The notes beneath the pieces are model-generated. The model did no database searches and had not been told where the DNA came from. It saw only the letters and a list, made by a program, of their open reading frames with translations. A stretch of 64,000 bases of DNA, taken from contig NZ_LIXM01000001.1 in the NCBI RefSeq assembly GCF_002608565.1, forward strand, positions 186,001 through 250,000. Reading direction: 5' to 3'. The translations under genes were made by a program, and so were the position numbers. The DNA comes from Vibrio sp. PID17_43 (GTDB taxonomy: Bacteria > Pseudomonadota > Gammaproteobacteria > Enterobacterales > Vibrionaceae). This document shows positions 56,106 to 64,000 of this stretch, one piece after another; positions within the stretch are counted from its first letter, which is position 1, and the number at the start of each line of letters is the position of its first letter.

Positions 56106-56738
56106 ATGAAAGTTAATTGGTTTAGTGCATTATGGGTAACATTTGCACTGATTTTATTGTATTTGGGTTACCTATCATTACACAGTGCATTAACCACAAA
56201 TGTGATTGAATCTCGGCTGGAGTATTTTTCCTCTCATTCTAACCCTACTCTTAGACCGAATGATGCAAAGTTGGGTGAACTTAACCCGAATATCTCGACG
56301 TCCCCTGCTCACGGTTTAAATAGCTTTGTCTTGTTCAACCAATGGCTGTCTTATCTCAATGGTCATGAAGCACACTCTTTAGAGTCTATTTCATTGCTGA
56401 CCACAAGCACCCATATCAGACCAACATGGTCAAACACGTATGTTGAGCTTGCTAAGTTATCCAACAAATCTGAGTTGGCTCATGAATATCAGCAATTGGC
56501 TCTACATTTTGGTCCTTATATGCCATCGAGCCAATTATTGATGATTGATCACACGTTTACAAACTGGCCAGAAAGTGACGTAACACAACAATTAGAAGCC
56601 TCGAAGTACCTCGTTACCATCGCACGCATTTGGCGTCATCGACCGGCCCTTAACACGATGATTACCTATTCCGAGGGCAAATTCCGGATGTGTAATCTGC
56701 TCGCGTTCAATAATCTGAAGGTTAAGGCTTGTGGATAG
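56106..56738 (+). CDS. vpsP: VpsP-like polysaccharide biosynthesis protein
   Basis: The 210-residue protein has one N-terminal membrane helix (WFSALWVTFALILLYLGYLS) and a periplasmic helical part with TPR-like heptads (NTYVELAKLSNKSELAHEYQQLAL). The place, directly before a VanZ-family gene, matches vpsP-vpsQ at the end of the vps-II operon. Its biochemical role is unknown. It ends in a Cys-Gly after a second Cys (RMCNLL) that could pair. It overlaps the next gene by eight bases. Confidence 0.75.
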   Translation: MKVNWFSALWVTFALILLYLGYLSLHSALTTNVIESRLEYFSSHSNPTLRPNDAKLGELNPNISTSPAHGLNSFVLFNQWLSYLNGHEAHSLESISLLTTSTHIRPTWSNTYVELAKLSNKSELAHEYQQLALHFGPYMPSSQLLMIDHTFTNWPESDVTQQLEASKYLVTIARIWRHRPALNTMITYSEGKFRMCNLLAFNNLKVKACG

Positions 56739-57150
56739 AATATCAAAGGTGCCTTTGATCATATTGATCGTGTCCATTTTCGTCTTTGGCGGAGCCTCTG
56801 TATTTAAGTCATCGGGTCTGTTCTTTGAACAAATACGTACCATCGAAACCACTATAGGCGGCTCGATTTATCTGCATCTTTGCGCTTCTTTTTTTATGGG
56901 TGGGTTTTGCCGTCTAGTGACGAAGAAGAACCTCTTATTCGCGTTACCGCCTACAACACTGGTTGCTTTTGCATTGGTAATGATCGATGAGTTACTTCAA
57001 TTATTTATTGCTTCACGCGGTTTTTCTTGGATGGACATACTCGCCAATCTGCTCGGCGTGCTTTTGGGGACATATTTTGTCAATATCATTATGAGCGTTT
57101 GGGCCTTTATCTTGGAACATCGTCTTATCTTTGAGAAAAACGACAATTAA
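56731..57150 (+). CDS. vpsQ: VanZ-family membrane protein (VpsQ-like)
   Basis: The 139-residue protein has four hydrophobic helices and the VanZ-type acidic centre VMIDELLQLFI followed by FSWMDILANLLGVLLG, the usual E-x2-Q and D-x3-N pattern. VanZ proteins act on envelope lipids or sugars in an undefined way; vpsQ of V. cholerae is in this family. A GTG start (56731) overlaps vpsP by eight bases. Confidence 0.82.
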   Translation: MDRISKVPLIILIVSIFVFGGASVFKSSGLFFEQIRTIETTIGGSIYLHLCASFFMGGFCRLVTKKNLLFALPPTTLVAFALVMIDELLQLFIASRGFSWMDILANLLGVLLGTYFVNIIMSVWAFILEHRLIFEKNDN

Positions 57151-57230
57151 TTCAATCAACGTTCTTTATTTTTTTCGTTCTGTTATAGTCTTTTTATTCA
57201 ATTACATAGTGCTAATTCCAAGGAAGAACC

Positions 57231-57692
57231 ATGAAGATTTCCTCTGCCATACTGGGTATCGCTTCTCTAACTTTTGCATCAGTCAGCTTCGCATTCGACA
57301 GTGACGAGCAACGTGCTGCTATCGATTCGCAACTGGGGGATGCACCCAGTGAGCAAACTTATCAAAATGTATTCCAATCGAATCCGCAGTTAGCACCGAA
57401 TATTTTACCTATGCTACTTAGTAAAGATGGTGTTAACCCCCAAAGTGCCGTTGAAGCAGCCATGAGAGCGGCACCAGATAAAGCGCAAGAAATTGCGCAA
57501 GCAGCACGTAACGCCGGTGTCAGTAACGAAGCCATTACTTCTGGTGCGCTACTAGCTGGTGTCGACCCGACACAAATTGCAGAAGCGACAGCGGCGGGTA
57601 TTCAAACTGCGTCAGCGGGACCGACTCCTCCTTCACCTCCGGCTGTAGGTGGACAAGGTGGTGGTGGCACTGACGTAGTTTCTCCCAACTAG
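57231..57692 (+). CDS. Small secreted helical protein with a Gly/Pro tail
   Basis: The 153-residue protein has a signal peptide ending SVSFA. The mature part has helical repeats of the type VNPQSAVEAAMRAAPDKAQE and VSNEAITSGALLAGVDPTQ, then a flexible tail TPPSPPAVGGQGGGGTD. It carries no Cys. AAGGAA precedes the ATG and a terminator follows, so it is the last gene of the vpsL transcript or has its own. I do not recognise a family. Its cluster context suggests a matrix or export accessory. Confidence 0.75.
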   Translation: MKISSAILGIASLTFASVSFAFDSDEQRAAIDSQLGDAPSEQTYQNVFQSNPQLAPNILPMLLSKDGVNPQSAVEAAMRAAPDKAQEIAQAARNAGVSNEAITSGALLAGVDPTQIAEATAAGIQTASAGPTPPSPPAVGGQGGGGTDVVSPN

Positions 57693-57704
57693 CCATCTCT
57701 CAAG

Positions 57705-57732
57705 GTTAGCCTTCTAGCAGAAGGTTATTTCT
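57705..57732 (+). terminator. Terminator after the small secreted protein gene
   Basis: TAGCCTTCT pairs with AGAAGGTTA (one G-T pair) around an AGC loop and is followed by TTTCTCC. It lies 12 bases after the stop codon. Confidence 0.65.
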
Positions 57733-57810
57733 CCATCAAATGTTCACTTTTAGTGGTATTTTTCATTTTATCGCTGATGGCTAACCAAAAATAAATGAAT
57801 TGGTATTAAT

Positions 57811-57838
57811 AAAGCCCAGCGCATGTTGGGCTTTTTGT
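57811..57838 (+). terminator. Second terminator before the O-antigen ligase-like gene
   Basis: AAAGCCCA pairs with TGGGCTTT around an eight-base loop and runs into TTGTCG. It lies upstream of the ligase-like gene start and argues against a start codon before 57851. It means the ligase-like gene depends on a promoter of its own or on read-through. Confidence 0.8.
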
Positions 57839-57850
57839 CGTATTCTCATC

Positions 57851-59290
57851 ATGAGTTTTTACATGTCTAGGCTAGAGAAATTTTCCTTTTATTCCCTACT
57901 TGCACTGATCATCTGGTTACCAATCCCACTCGGTAGCAATAGAGATTGGGCTTGGGCCATTGCAGAAATGTGGATCGCCCTTCAGTCACTCACGCTGCTC
58001 ATTGCCTACCGTGGTAATCTGCCCTTTACCCATATAAAGCGCTACACATGTTTGCTGTTTGGTCTAGGCCTGTTTCAAGTTTGGGTATTATTGCAAACGC
58101 TTCCGCTTCCATGGGAAATACTCAAACTCTTTTCTAGTCAAAGTGTTGAGATATATCAACTCGTTGGTGCGCCTAAAGGATTTATATCCCTTGATTCACG
58201 CATGACGCTGACCTCTCTGTTTAAAGGAATGGCATACACATTATTTGCACTCAATGCTATTTTTTTGATCAACTCTAGCCCGCGCATCAAGCAAGTCGTC
58301 TTGATGATCGTCATCAGTGGTACTTTACAAGCCTTTTATGCCGCTCTGTTGGTGCTACTCAACATTACTGAAAGCCCTGTGTTTGGTTTGGTCGAAAAAG
58401 GCATTGCAACAGGCTCGTTTGTGTACAAAAACCATTTAGCCAATTATCTTATGATGGCACTTTGTATGGGGTTAGGTTTGATTGTGGCTCAACTTCACAC
58501 TAGCCCTTCACATTCGCGTTTTATGTTTATAAAAAGACTCTTGGAAAGCATTCTCAGCCGGAAAATGTACATACGTTTGTGTCTGGTGATTATGGTTATC
58601 GCGTTAGTCATGACCCGTTCTAGAATGGGCAACACCGCCTTTTTTACCGCGACGGCTATTGGCGGAATTATTGCGCTGATTTTCTATAAAAACAAACCAC
58701 GCGCGTTAACCGTACTCATCGGCAGTGTCATCGCCATCGATACGATTATTGTCGGTGCTTTGTTTGGTCTTGAGAAAGTGAAACAACGCTTAGTAGAAAC
58801 CTCACTGGCGATAGAATCCCGCGATCAAGTGGTCGTTTGGTCACTCGACATCATTCGTGACTTCCCTTTTACTGGCACTGGTATGGCAAGTTTTTATACG
58901 GTTTTCCCTATGTATTCAAGAGCTGACATAGGGTTCTATGACCACGCACATAACGACTACATTCAGTTTATGGTCGAGGCCGGCATTCCAGCCACACTTC
59001 TTTTAGCTTTTGTCGTGCTTTACGCGTTTTGGCGCGCCTTTGTAACCATTCGAACGCGGCACAGTAAAACAATGAAGGGGATCGCGTTAGGCTGCATCAT
59101 GTCGATAATTGGAATGTTGCTCCACATTAGTGTTGACTTTAACCTCCAGCCAATGGCGAATGCCCTCACGTTCATTCTCATTTTATTTCTCGCCAATGCG
59201 ACCGCAGTATTGCCAGCGACAGGTCAATTGACTACGACACAAGCTAACCAACATCCACTAAAACATACCAAAGGAGCGGAACATGTTTAA
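57851..59290 (+). CDS. O-antigen ligase / Wzy_C domain family membrane protein
   Basis: The 479-residue protein has about 11-12 helices and the Wzy_C region with MTRSRMGNTAFF near residue 255 and YDHAHNDYIQFMVEAGIPA near residue 365, the H-D-Y-x3-x2-E-x-G block of ligases and polymerases. In vibrios the rbmD gene beside rbmA encodes such a protein, so this could be its equivalent. The start is ATG 57851 (or 57863); earlier ones are inside the terminator. It overlaps the phosphatase gene by eight bases. Confidence 0.85.
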   Translation: MSFYMSRLEKFSFYSLLALIIWLPIPLGSNRDWAWAIAEMWIALQSLTLLIAYRGNLPFTHIKRYTCLLFGLGLFQVWVLLQTLPLPWEILKLFSSQSVEIYQLVGAPKGFISLDSRMTLTSLFKGMAYTLFALNAIFLINSSPRIKQVVLMIVISGTLQAFYAALLVLLNITESPVFGLVEKGIATGSFVYKNHLANYLMMALCMGLGLIVAQLHTSPSHSRFMFIKRLLESILSRKMYIRLCLVIMVIALVMTRSRMGNTAFFTATAIGGIIALIFYKNKPRALTVLIGSVIAIDTIIVGALFGLEKVKQRLVETSLAIESRDQVVVWSLDIIRDFPFTGTGMASFYTVFPMYSRADIGFYDHAHNDYIQFMVEAGIPATLLLAFVVLYAFWRAFVTIRTRHSKTMKGIALGCIMSIIGMLLHISVDFNLQPMANALTFILILFLANATAVLPATGQLTTTQANQHPLKHTKGAEHV

Positions 59291-59726
59291 TCGAATCCTG
59301 GTTGTTTGCACCGGAAATATCTGCCGCTCCCCGATTGCAGAAGCCCTCCTAAAAGCAAGTTTACCCAACCACACCATTGAATCGGCGGGGACGGCGGTAG
59401 CAGCAAGTCGTTTAAGCAATGCCAGTGCACACGAATATTCACTGCAAGTATGTACAGAAAATGGCTTAGATATCTCTTCCCATGCGGCCCGCCAGCTCAG
59501 TCCTGAGATATGTGCGCCATTTGATTTGGTCTTAGTCATGTCGCATGAACAGATCGAAGAAGTGGCGCAACTTTGTCCACGCGCACGATGCAAAACAATG
59601 CTATTAGGTCATTGGATTGGTCAAGGGGAGATAGCCGATCCCATCCACCAGCCTAAAGAATCGTTCGCTCATTTATTTAAGACGTTGGTTCGCGCAACTC
59701 ACTCATGGGTAAAGAAAGTGCGATAG
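59283..59726 (+). CDS. Low-molecular-weight protein-tyrosine phosphatase (Wzb/VpsU-like)
   Basis: The P-loop VVCTGNICRSPIAEALL is the C-x5-R-S signature with Cys at residue 9, and the DP loop is in ADPIHQPKESF near residue 118. The 147-residue length is the family norm. It should dephosphorylate the tyrosine cluster of the VpsO-like kinase and so regulate polymer output. The V. cholerae equivalent is VpsU. It overlaps the ligase-like gene by eight bases and ends the transcript. Confidence 0.92.
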   Translation: MFNRILVVCTGNICRSPIAEALLKASLPNHTIESAGTAVAASRLSNASAHEYSLQVCTENGLDISSHAARQLSPEICAPFDLVLVMSHEQIEEVAQLCPRARCKTMLLGHWIGQGEIADPIHQPKESFAHLFKTLVRATHSWVKKVR

Positions 59727-60183
59727 CGTGGTAGTGGGAGCCCAATTTCAGAACGATTATCTTTCTATTGGATTAACCCTTTGGGAAATACTGAGATCAC
59801 GGCATATTATCTATTCTGATTATAGACGACGATAATTTTCTCATATGTACACAACCGTTTCTTTCTCAGATTAGCGAATACCAATATGAGTAAGTCACAT
59901 AGAATTATTTGGTTAACATGACTAATAACTACGTATTAGAATAAACAATTGGAATAACCAATTAGTAGTAACTTTCGATTTTTTAAATGTATTTTCGAAA
60001 ATAATCCATGACTCATTATTTATTATGACAAACATTCAAGAAAAACATTTCAATTCTAAATAAATTCTATACACAATCATACTCCCCTCTAAAAACATGT
60101 GGATGCCATATTTTTACCTTTGGTGACAATGTGCTACTTTTAGACTTAAACTCAACTCCCATTAATTTATTCAAGAGATGGTT
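59727..60183. other. AT-rich intergenic region before the beta-helix gene
   Basis: No coding frame is seen. It is very AT-rich (especially 59900-60180) with no clear terminator after the phosphatase gene. The promoter of the beta-helix gene should be in this stretch; a biofilm regulator site is likely by context, but I cannot identify one. Confidence 0.5.
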
Positions 60184-61314
60184 ATGTATCTTAAAACACT
60201 TGCGTTACTGTCAATGATGTCATCTGTAGCTCATTTCACTGATGATAAAAGTTACACTATCAAAGAATTTGGCGCTGTCCCGAACGATAATATTGACGAT
60301 AGCCCAGCATTTAATCATGCTTTTTCTTCTATCGAAGATGGAATCGTCATATTCATTCCTCCCGGAAACTACGACATTTGTAACACTGTATTTCTCCTCC
60401 ATAAGAAAAACCTCTCTTTAATTGGGTCTAAAGGTACAACTCTTAAAAAATGCAACAATTTCAGTGACGAGTATTTGCTTTACATTAGGAACGGTGATGA
60501 GTTATCGATTTCAAACATAAACTTTCATGGCTTATTTAACGGCGGAGACACACCAAACTGGGGGAAGCAAGGGCTTTATCTTGCTAGTACAACCAACAGT
60601 ACTGTTACATATAATCGTTTTAGTAACTTTGGCGATGCCGCTCTTCGGATCACCACAAGCCCAAGTAAAGACGCCGTCGAATCACGTAATAACGTTGTAC
60701 TCAACAATCAGTTCTCAAATTGTGCTCAGGTAACCACGACACAAGCGACCAGTAACTCTAACGTTGTTAGCACACACAATATCGTTTTTCAATCGAATAA
60801 ATTTGATAACTGCACGCTAAAATTATCTGCCAGAAAAGCGACGAAAGGAGCGATGGTCATCGACAATTTTTTTAGCAATATTAGCGGAACAGCAATTGAA
60901 GCAAGTTACTACAGTGATATCGTTATTGCTGATAATCAATTCAACGATATCCTCGGTTTTTTGATCAACGTTTACCCGAATAGCCGCGCTGAAGGGCACG
61001 TTGCATGGGGTAATATCGCGATAACAAATAACGATTTTAACCGTTCTACATTAGGAATCAGACTACAAAGTTTTTCGGCTACCGAGACGCCAACCCAACC
61101 GATTCAAAATTTAATGATAAGTAATAATAGATTTGACGAAATCACTTGTGAAGGCACAAACAACACCAACTACAAGAAACTGATAAGAACCTATAGCCAA
61201 AATCCAACATTGTCTTTTGAAAATGTTTTTATCAGCAATAATAGCTTAATTTCGAATGAAGGATGTGATTACTTGGGTATCGATGCTAGGGATAGAAACG
61301 TCGTCATTGATTAA
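60184..61314 (+). CDS. Secreted right-handed beta-helix protein (pectate lyase-like, RbmB-like)
   Basis: The 376-residue protein has a short signal peptide (MYLKTLALLSMMSSVAHF). It begins as pectate lyase superfamily proteins do, YTIKEFGAVPNDNIDDSPAFNHAF, then FIPPGNYDI. After that come many coils with a N-N-x-F pattern (VVLNNQFSNC, IVFQSNKFDNC, VIADNQFNDI, IAITNNDFNRS, MISNNRFDEI), the ladder of a parallel beta-helix. It should cut or bind a polysaccharide. Its position next to an RbmA homologue suggests an RbmB-type matrix enzyme. The ATG at 60184 follows AAGAGA; one six bases earlier is possible. Confidence 0.8.
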   Translation: MYLKTLALLSMMSSVAHFTDDKSYTIKEFGAVPNDNIDDSPAFNHAFSSIEDGIVIFIPPGNYDICNTVFLLHKKNLSLIGSKGTTLKKCNNFSDEYLLYIRNGDELSISNINFHGLFNGGDTPNWGKQGLYLASTTNSTVTYNRFSNFGDAALRITTSPSKDAVESRNNVVLNNQFSNCAQVTTTQATSNSNVVSTHNIVFQSNKFDNCTLKLSARKATKGAMVIDNFFSNISGTAIEASYYSDIVIADNQFNDILGFLINVYPNSRAEGHVAWGNIAITNNDFNRSTLGIRLQSFSATETPTQPIQNLMISNNRFDEITCEGTNNTNYKKLIRTYSQNPTLSFENVFISNNSLISNEGCDYLGIDARDRNVVID

Positions 61315-61326
61315 GCTTGGAGAAAA

Positions 61327-61362
61327 AAATAAGACCTATAAAGTCAAGGTCTTATTTATTTT
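61327..61362. terminator. Bidirectional terminator
   Basis: AAATAAGACCT pairs with AGGTCTTATTT around a nine-base loop, with A and T tracts on both sides (AAAAAAAT and TTATTTT). It lies between the convergent beta-helix and RbmA-like genes. Confidence 0.85.
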
Positions 61363-61376
61363 ACCCATTAAGCATA

Positions 61377-62183
61377 CTATAGAGCGCCTTTAAAGAGTTT
61401 TAACTGAAAATCAACTCGCTCCCCTGAAACCGTTTCAAAGAACTGAGGAGTGACAACGTATTCACCATCTGGGTATGTTGCGTCAAGCCAAAATCCTCGA
61501 ACAATTTGTTCAGTAGAATTCGGTGCAATAATGCGAGTGACACGTGCGTGAACGGGAATGTCAAAAGCATTTGCGGCTACAGCATTTACCCAAAACTCCA
61601 CTTCGATTGGTTGAGAGCTAGTATTCTGTATATCCATGGATATTAACGCATAGCCACCTTCAGAGCCAAAATTATCGGCGCTTAAAAGTTTTGATTGAAT
61701 GGTTAGACCACTAATTCTTTTACCTCCATCCGTATCAACACCTTTTGTGAACTGTACTGATTGTTTAAAAGGAGCTCCGGTATCAATATTAACACCTTCA
61801 ACACTCACCTCGTAAATACCATCACTCATGTAATCACGAACCCAAATTCCACGTTTGAAATTGAGACGAGTCCCCTCTTCAACATCATCCACTTGAAATT
61901 CAGAACTATTAGCACTTACGACAGACTTAGCTGGAAATGATAGCCCTTGCGGACCCGTGACAGATACCCAATATTTAATATTCGCATCAATCTCTCCAAC
62001 ATTCTCCATGCCAATTGATGCAGACACATAACCACCAGTATTATCGACCTGTTCTTTAGAAAGCTCTATTGAAATATCTAACGCAAAAGCACTTTCTGAC
62101 GTTGGTGTTTCAGTTGCATTCGTAACAAAAGGTGATATGGATAGTAAAAAAGCAGAAAAATAAGAACCAAACCTAATATTCAT
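61377..62183 (-). CDS. rbmA: RbmA-like biofilm matrix protein with two tandem FnIII-like domains
   Basis: After a signal peptide (MNIRFGSYFSAFLLSISPFVTNA) there are two similar domains, residues about 30-150 and 155-268. Each shows a beta-sandwich pattern with related motifs: IKYWVSVTGPQGLSFPAKSVV and IEVEFWVNAVAANAFDIPVHA, then RGIWVRDYMSDGIYEVSV and RGFWLDATYPDGEYVVTP. The KYWxSxxGPxGxxFPAKxVV and FWxxxYMxDGxYxVS patterns are those I recall for V. cholerae RbmA, which tethers cells in VPS biofilms through tandem FnIII domains. GGAG precedes the ATG. There is a terminator behind it, and it points away from the integrase. Confidence 0.82.
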   Translation of the reverse strand: MNIRFGSYFSAFLLSISPFVTNATETPTSESAFALDISIELSKEQVDNTGGYVSASIGMENVGEIDANIKYWVSVTGPQGLSFPAKSVVSANSSEFQVDDVEEGTRLNFKRGIWVRDYMSDGIYEVSVEGVNIDTGAPFKQSVQFTKGVDTDGGKRISGLTIQSKLLSADNFGSEGGYALISMDIQNTSSQPIEVEFWVNAVAANAFDIPVHARVTRIIAPNSTEQIVRGFWLDATYPDGEYVVTPQFFETVSGERVDFQLKLFKGAL

Positions 62184-63534
62184 TGTAACTCCAAGTTTTA
62201 CATAAACAAATAAATGGTAATGTAAGCGTAAATTTTGATAATTTAATCATTATCACCGTAGGAGGTTATAATAACACATCACTCTCACTGTTCATGATTT
62301 ACTTCAATCAAATTAATACTTACTTATTTATGGTATACTAGCTTTATCAAATAACACAAAAAGTTTGGTATACATCCACAACATTCTCTTTTTTGAGAAG
62401 ATTTCCATGACTTTATTTTGCGATTATACAAAATTAGCTTAACTAAGTGACAATTGACAATAAAAACATTAAGATTTAATTATCAAATTAATACTAATTC
62501 CTTTAACCATCTTAAATAAGAATAAACTTTAGTTTATTCTTCAATTCAATAAACCTCCCTACTTTTATTAATCACTTTTTAAAAACGATAATACCTAAGT
62601 ACGATATCTTCAGCTCTTAAACATGTATGCTTTGAATTAACTTATGGTCATGTCGTGTGAGCAAATTGAAGTAGCTATGCCACGGTCACCACACTCCAGC
62701 TTTGTTTAGTGCAGTGGATTATCATACCCATACCTCTCTTTGACATCGCTTGTGTGGCTTATTATCCACAGCACATCATTTTGAGAGAATAACCTGTCAT
62801 TCTCAATGTGGTGGCTGGCTTCGAATCGTAGTGCTACAAATATCTGACACACAACTTTCATGCTTTGTATTGGATGGCGCTTTGTCACTTCAGAAAACGC
62901 TTAAGCATCATTCGTATTGCCACTGAGTGCTTGCATGTAAACAGGCTGCCTCCGCGACCTCCTATTTGAGGATTTAGTAGGACTATTCGTATCAAGAACT
63001 CGATAATTCGTAATCGATAGCCGAATACCCGCAAGACGCTCGGCTATCAATACCCAAGACAACTGGCGATATTCTAAACAAATAGAATATGTTACCTCTT
63101 TTACTCGATTTATAGCCTCTTCAAAACACAAAAAGTGGTAAACTCACAGTATGATTTCAGCAAACTTGTGTATGTGACTAATGCGTCACTCACAAGTTGC
63201 AGCTATTACCCTGATTTTGATACGACATATTAGTGCGCTTTGGGATACCCCAAAGATTAAAACTCGTTTCAAATTGATAACAAAAGGTTTATTTTTCAAA
63301 TGATTAACAACTCTATCCAGTGGTTCCCTGGTCACCCTCATTAAAATCCCACAACTTACCAAGAAATCCACATTAGCTATTAATATCATAAACTTAGTCA
63401 GAACTTCAATTCCATAGCGTCCCACCAAATATCACTAAAAACCATAACTTTGGTACCCCACCTGATACCCCACCGGGTACCCCACCAAATCAATTTGCTA
63501 TACAATACTCTTCAAGTAATCACCTCAAAGATCA
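62184..63534. other. AT-rich region without a convincing gene, up to the island integrase
   Basis: The rbmA-like promoter should lie in the first 200 bases. Between 62640 and 63430 there are a few minus-strand frames of 60-80 codons, but none has a good ribosome site or a known family, and they look like decayed sequence. Because the integrase follows, this stretch could contain the attachment site, yet no tRNA or tmRNA 3' end is visible. Confidence 0.45.
63421..63490. repeat. Short direct repeats in front of the integrase gene
   Basis: TACCCCACC occurs three times with 12-base spacing, at 63454-63462, 63466-63474 and 63478-63486. The set is bordered by CCCACCAAAT at 63421-63430 and 63481-63490. 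Such iterons ahead of P4-type integrase genes are often binding sites for the integrase or its excisionase, so they may be part of the attachment region. Confidence 0.7.
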
Positions 63535-64000
63535 ATGGCCATGGCAAAACGAATCACTGATGCAACGATCAAAGCCCTCGAGATAAGAGATAAAGAATAT
63601 ACGTTCACCGTCGACGAAAACTTACAGTTACGTTTGCGCCCCAAGCGATCTAGTAAAGGCAAAGGTACTAAGGCTTGGCAATTTAAGTACCGTCACCCTG
63701 TAACTCGAAAGATAACCAAAATTTCAATGGGTACCTATCCTTCACTTCGACTTGCTGCGGCGAAACTCGAAGCAGCCGAATACCGCAAACAAATGGCAGA
63801 AGGTATCGATCCAAAACGTTCCAGAGAAAATAAAAAAATCGAAGAATTACAAAAGCACAACGATAATTTTCTCACAGTCGCAACGATGTGGTTTGAGAGG
63901 AAACGTAAGTCAGTCAGCCCTGATCACGCTAAGCGAATCTGGCGAACACTTGAAAAATACGTATTTGATAACTTAGGGTCCCTTCCGGTAAGTGCTATTA
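63535..64000 (+). CDS. P4-type tyrosine recombinase/integrase, partial
   Basis: The frame from ATG 63535 reads MAMAKRITDATIKALEIRDK and onward, with QLRLRPK, KAWQFKYRHPVTRKITKISM and MGTYPSLRLAAAKLEA, the DUF4102 arm-binding domain of P4-like integrases. It continues into the start of the core-binding domain (FLTVATMWFERKRKSVSPDH). The catalytic R-H-R-Y domain lies beyond the window. A second ATG (63541) is an equally good start. The gene marks the left end of a probable genomic island extending to the right. Confidence 0.9.
   Translation, partial: MAMAKRITDATIKALEIRDKEYTFTVDENLQLRLRPKRSSKGKGTKAWQFKYRHPVTRKITKISMGTYPSLRLAAAKLEAAEYRKQMAEGIDPKRSRENKKIEELQKHNDNFLTVATMWFERKRKSVSPDHAKRIWRTLEKYVFDNLGSLPVSAI

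Noticed and set aside
57800-57850. Earlier start for the O-antigen ligase-like gene
   Set aside because: The extra codons run through a clear terminator hairpin at 57811-57838 and give non-family residues.
62706-63428. Three minus-strand frames of 60-80 codons
   Set aside because: No ribosome sites, no recognisable families, and amino-acid make-up unlike real proteins; treated as non-coding.
1-64000. CRISPR arrays, rRNA, tRNA or complete insertion sequences
   Set aside because: No regularly spaced repeats beyond the short iterons, no cloverleaf or rRNA-like stretch, and no transposase with terminal repeats was seen by eye; only a possible transposase-like fragment at 6257-6448.

Overview
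The window looks like a Vibrio chromosome (Vibrionaceae, not V. cholerae itself). Supporting evidence is the gene content: SbcCD, a CheV protein, a FadL-like porin remnant, a vpsL-M-N-O...P-Q type exopolysaccharide locus, and a homologue of the biofilm matrix protein RbmA. Many transporter and stress genes are of ordinary gammaproteobacterial type. The mix of metabolic islands and a surface polysaccharide locus would suit the accessory-rich second chromosome, but that is only inference.

Layout. 1-6.1 kb: a partial histidine phosphatase, a small unknown gene, a frameshifted remnant, a lipoprotein, and the sbcCD repair nuclease operon. 6.2-20 kb: single-gene units with clear bidirectional terminators between convergent pairs. 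They include an ICMT-like methyltransferase, a NifW-family protein, a CDGSH/glutamate-synthase-like fusion, a YbaK-type deacylase, a FadL/other-gene deletion chimera, an aldehyde dehydrogenase, a Nudix hydrolase, two EamA-type transporters, a PAP2 protein, a TauE/SafE exporter, a lone type IV pilin, CheV and a nitroreductase.

20.2-35.9 kb is a coherent C1/C2/C3 metabolic block. One operon reads acetyl-CoA synthetase, fused pyruvate dehydrogenase E1 alpha-beta, E2, acyl carrier protein, PEP synthase. A convergent set carries a formate/nitrite channel, a Cys-type formate dehydrogenase and two electron-transfer subunits of the sulfhydrogenase beta/gamma type, with no hydrogenase. Together they could take acetate and formate to acetyl-CoA, CO2 plus NAD(P)H, pyruvate and PEP, although the direction of the dehydrogenase step is not shown by sequence. 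A P-type cation ATPase is divergent from the channel gene.

36.5-59.7 kb is an exopolysaccharide locus with an ops (RfaH-recruitment) element just before its first gene. Its frame is vpsLMNO at the front and vpsPQ at the back. In between lies a sugar-specific block: UDP-ManNAcA synthesis (wecB, wecC), two acetyltransferases, three glycosyltransferases, a Wzx flippase, a Wzy-like polymerase, a CapK/PaaK-like protein, an alpha/alpha-toroid protein and a large secreted choice-of-anchor/FG-GAP repeat protein. A small secreted protein, an O-antigen-ligase-like protein and a low-molecular-weight tyrosine phosphatase (partner of the Wzc-like kinase) follow.

60.2-62.2 kb holds a parallel beta-helix enzyme (RbmB-like) convergent with an RbmA homologue, so matrix protein and matrix-processing genes lie next to the polysaccharide genes. 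62.2-63.5 kb is AT-rich and without a convincing gene. The window ends inside a P4-type integrase preceded by short tandem repeats, which marks the left edge of a probable genomic island.
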